Shown one piece after another: positions 63,985 through 64,000 of a stretch of 64,000 bases of DNA. A program made the translations under genes and the position numbers. The notes beneath the pieces were generated by a model, which worked only from the letters and a program-made list of their open reading frames with translations, ran no database searches and was not told the origin of the DNA. The DNA lies in contig NC_084500.1 in the NCBI RefSeq assembly GCF_030035675.1, positions 12,521,100-12,585,099 on the forward strand, written 5' to 3'. The stretch is from Rhineura floridana (lineage: Eukaryota > Chordata > Lepidosauria > Squamata > Rhineuridae). Each line of letters opens with the position of its first letter. Within the stretch, counting starts at the first letter, position 1.

Positions 63985-64000
63985 AGTAGTGGCTGGTGCC
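63985..64000 (+). repeat. Start of another family E or F repeat, cut by window end
   Basis: The last bases AGTAGTGGCTGGTGCC match the opening AGTGG-GGCTGGT of these families. The rest is out of view. Confidence 0.4.

Noticed and set aside
1-64000. Retroviral, LTR or Polinton sequences
   Set aside because: No gag/pol/env-like product, no paired long terminal repeats and no capsid gene were seen; all RT sequence here is of CR1 or L2 LINE type.
62329-64000. Next upstream CUEDC1 coding exon within the window
   Set aside because: No minus-strand sequence resembling the expected FLQNEEFMKELQRNRDF or YESQKSK region with suitable splice sites was found; it probably lies past 64000.

Overview
The window looks like nuclear DNA from a squamate reptile (lizard or snake lineage). 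It has vertebrate split genes with GT-AG introns. It also has tRNA-derived SINEs with a BovB-type tail (Sauria SINEs, known from squamates), CR1 and L2 LINEs, and many hAT-like palindromic MITEs. I cannot name the species. I saw no bacterial gene, CRISPR array, true tRNA or rRNA gene, and no retrovirus or LTR element.

Two host genes were rebuilt from splice sites and remembered vertebrate protein sequences. Both are on the minus strand. MRPS23 (mitoribosomal small-subunit protein mS23) is complete: five coding exons between 29626 and 36137, 191 residues, with a GC-rich upstream region holding ETS-like and CTCGCGAGA-type motifs. CUEDC1 (CUE domain containing 1) is partial: its last four coding exons lie at 57497-62328, and the CUE domain and 5' exons lie beyond base 64000. 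CUEDC1 upstream of MRPS23 in the same orientation is the order I recall from human 17q22, so the synteny appears conserved.

Layout. 1-29.6 kb: gene-free DNA downstream of MRPS23, with SINEs, an old CR1 (5.9-7.9 kb), L2 tails, MITEs and a probable 1-kb hAT-like element (19.3-20.3 kb). 29.6-36.3 kb: MRPS23, with repeat-filled introns, and its promoter region. 36.4-41.1 kb: MITE-rich spacer. 41.1-47.3 kb: a decayed L2 abutting a nearly complete CR1 of about 4.4 kb (ORF1 intact, ORF2 with one frameshift, a 23-bp tandem repeat in the 5' leader). 47.3-57.5 kb: repeats and unique spacer. 57.5-64 kb: the 3' part of CUEDC1, with a SINE starting about 25 bp past its stop codon.

The two host genes have no known functional link; they are simply neighbours. 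I did not find a new multi-gene system. The more unusual items are the CR1 leader repeat, the CR1/L2 junction, two MITEs split by L2 tails at nearly the same internal point, a MITE carrying a large insert with an internal duplication, and several repeat families that I cannot assign to a superfamily.
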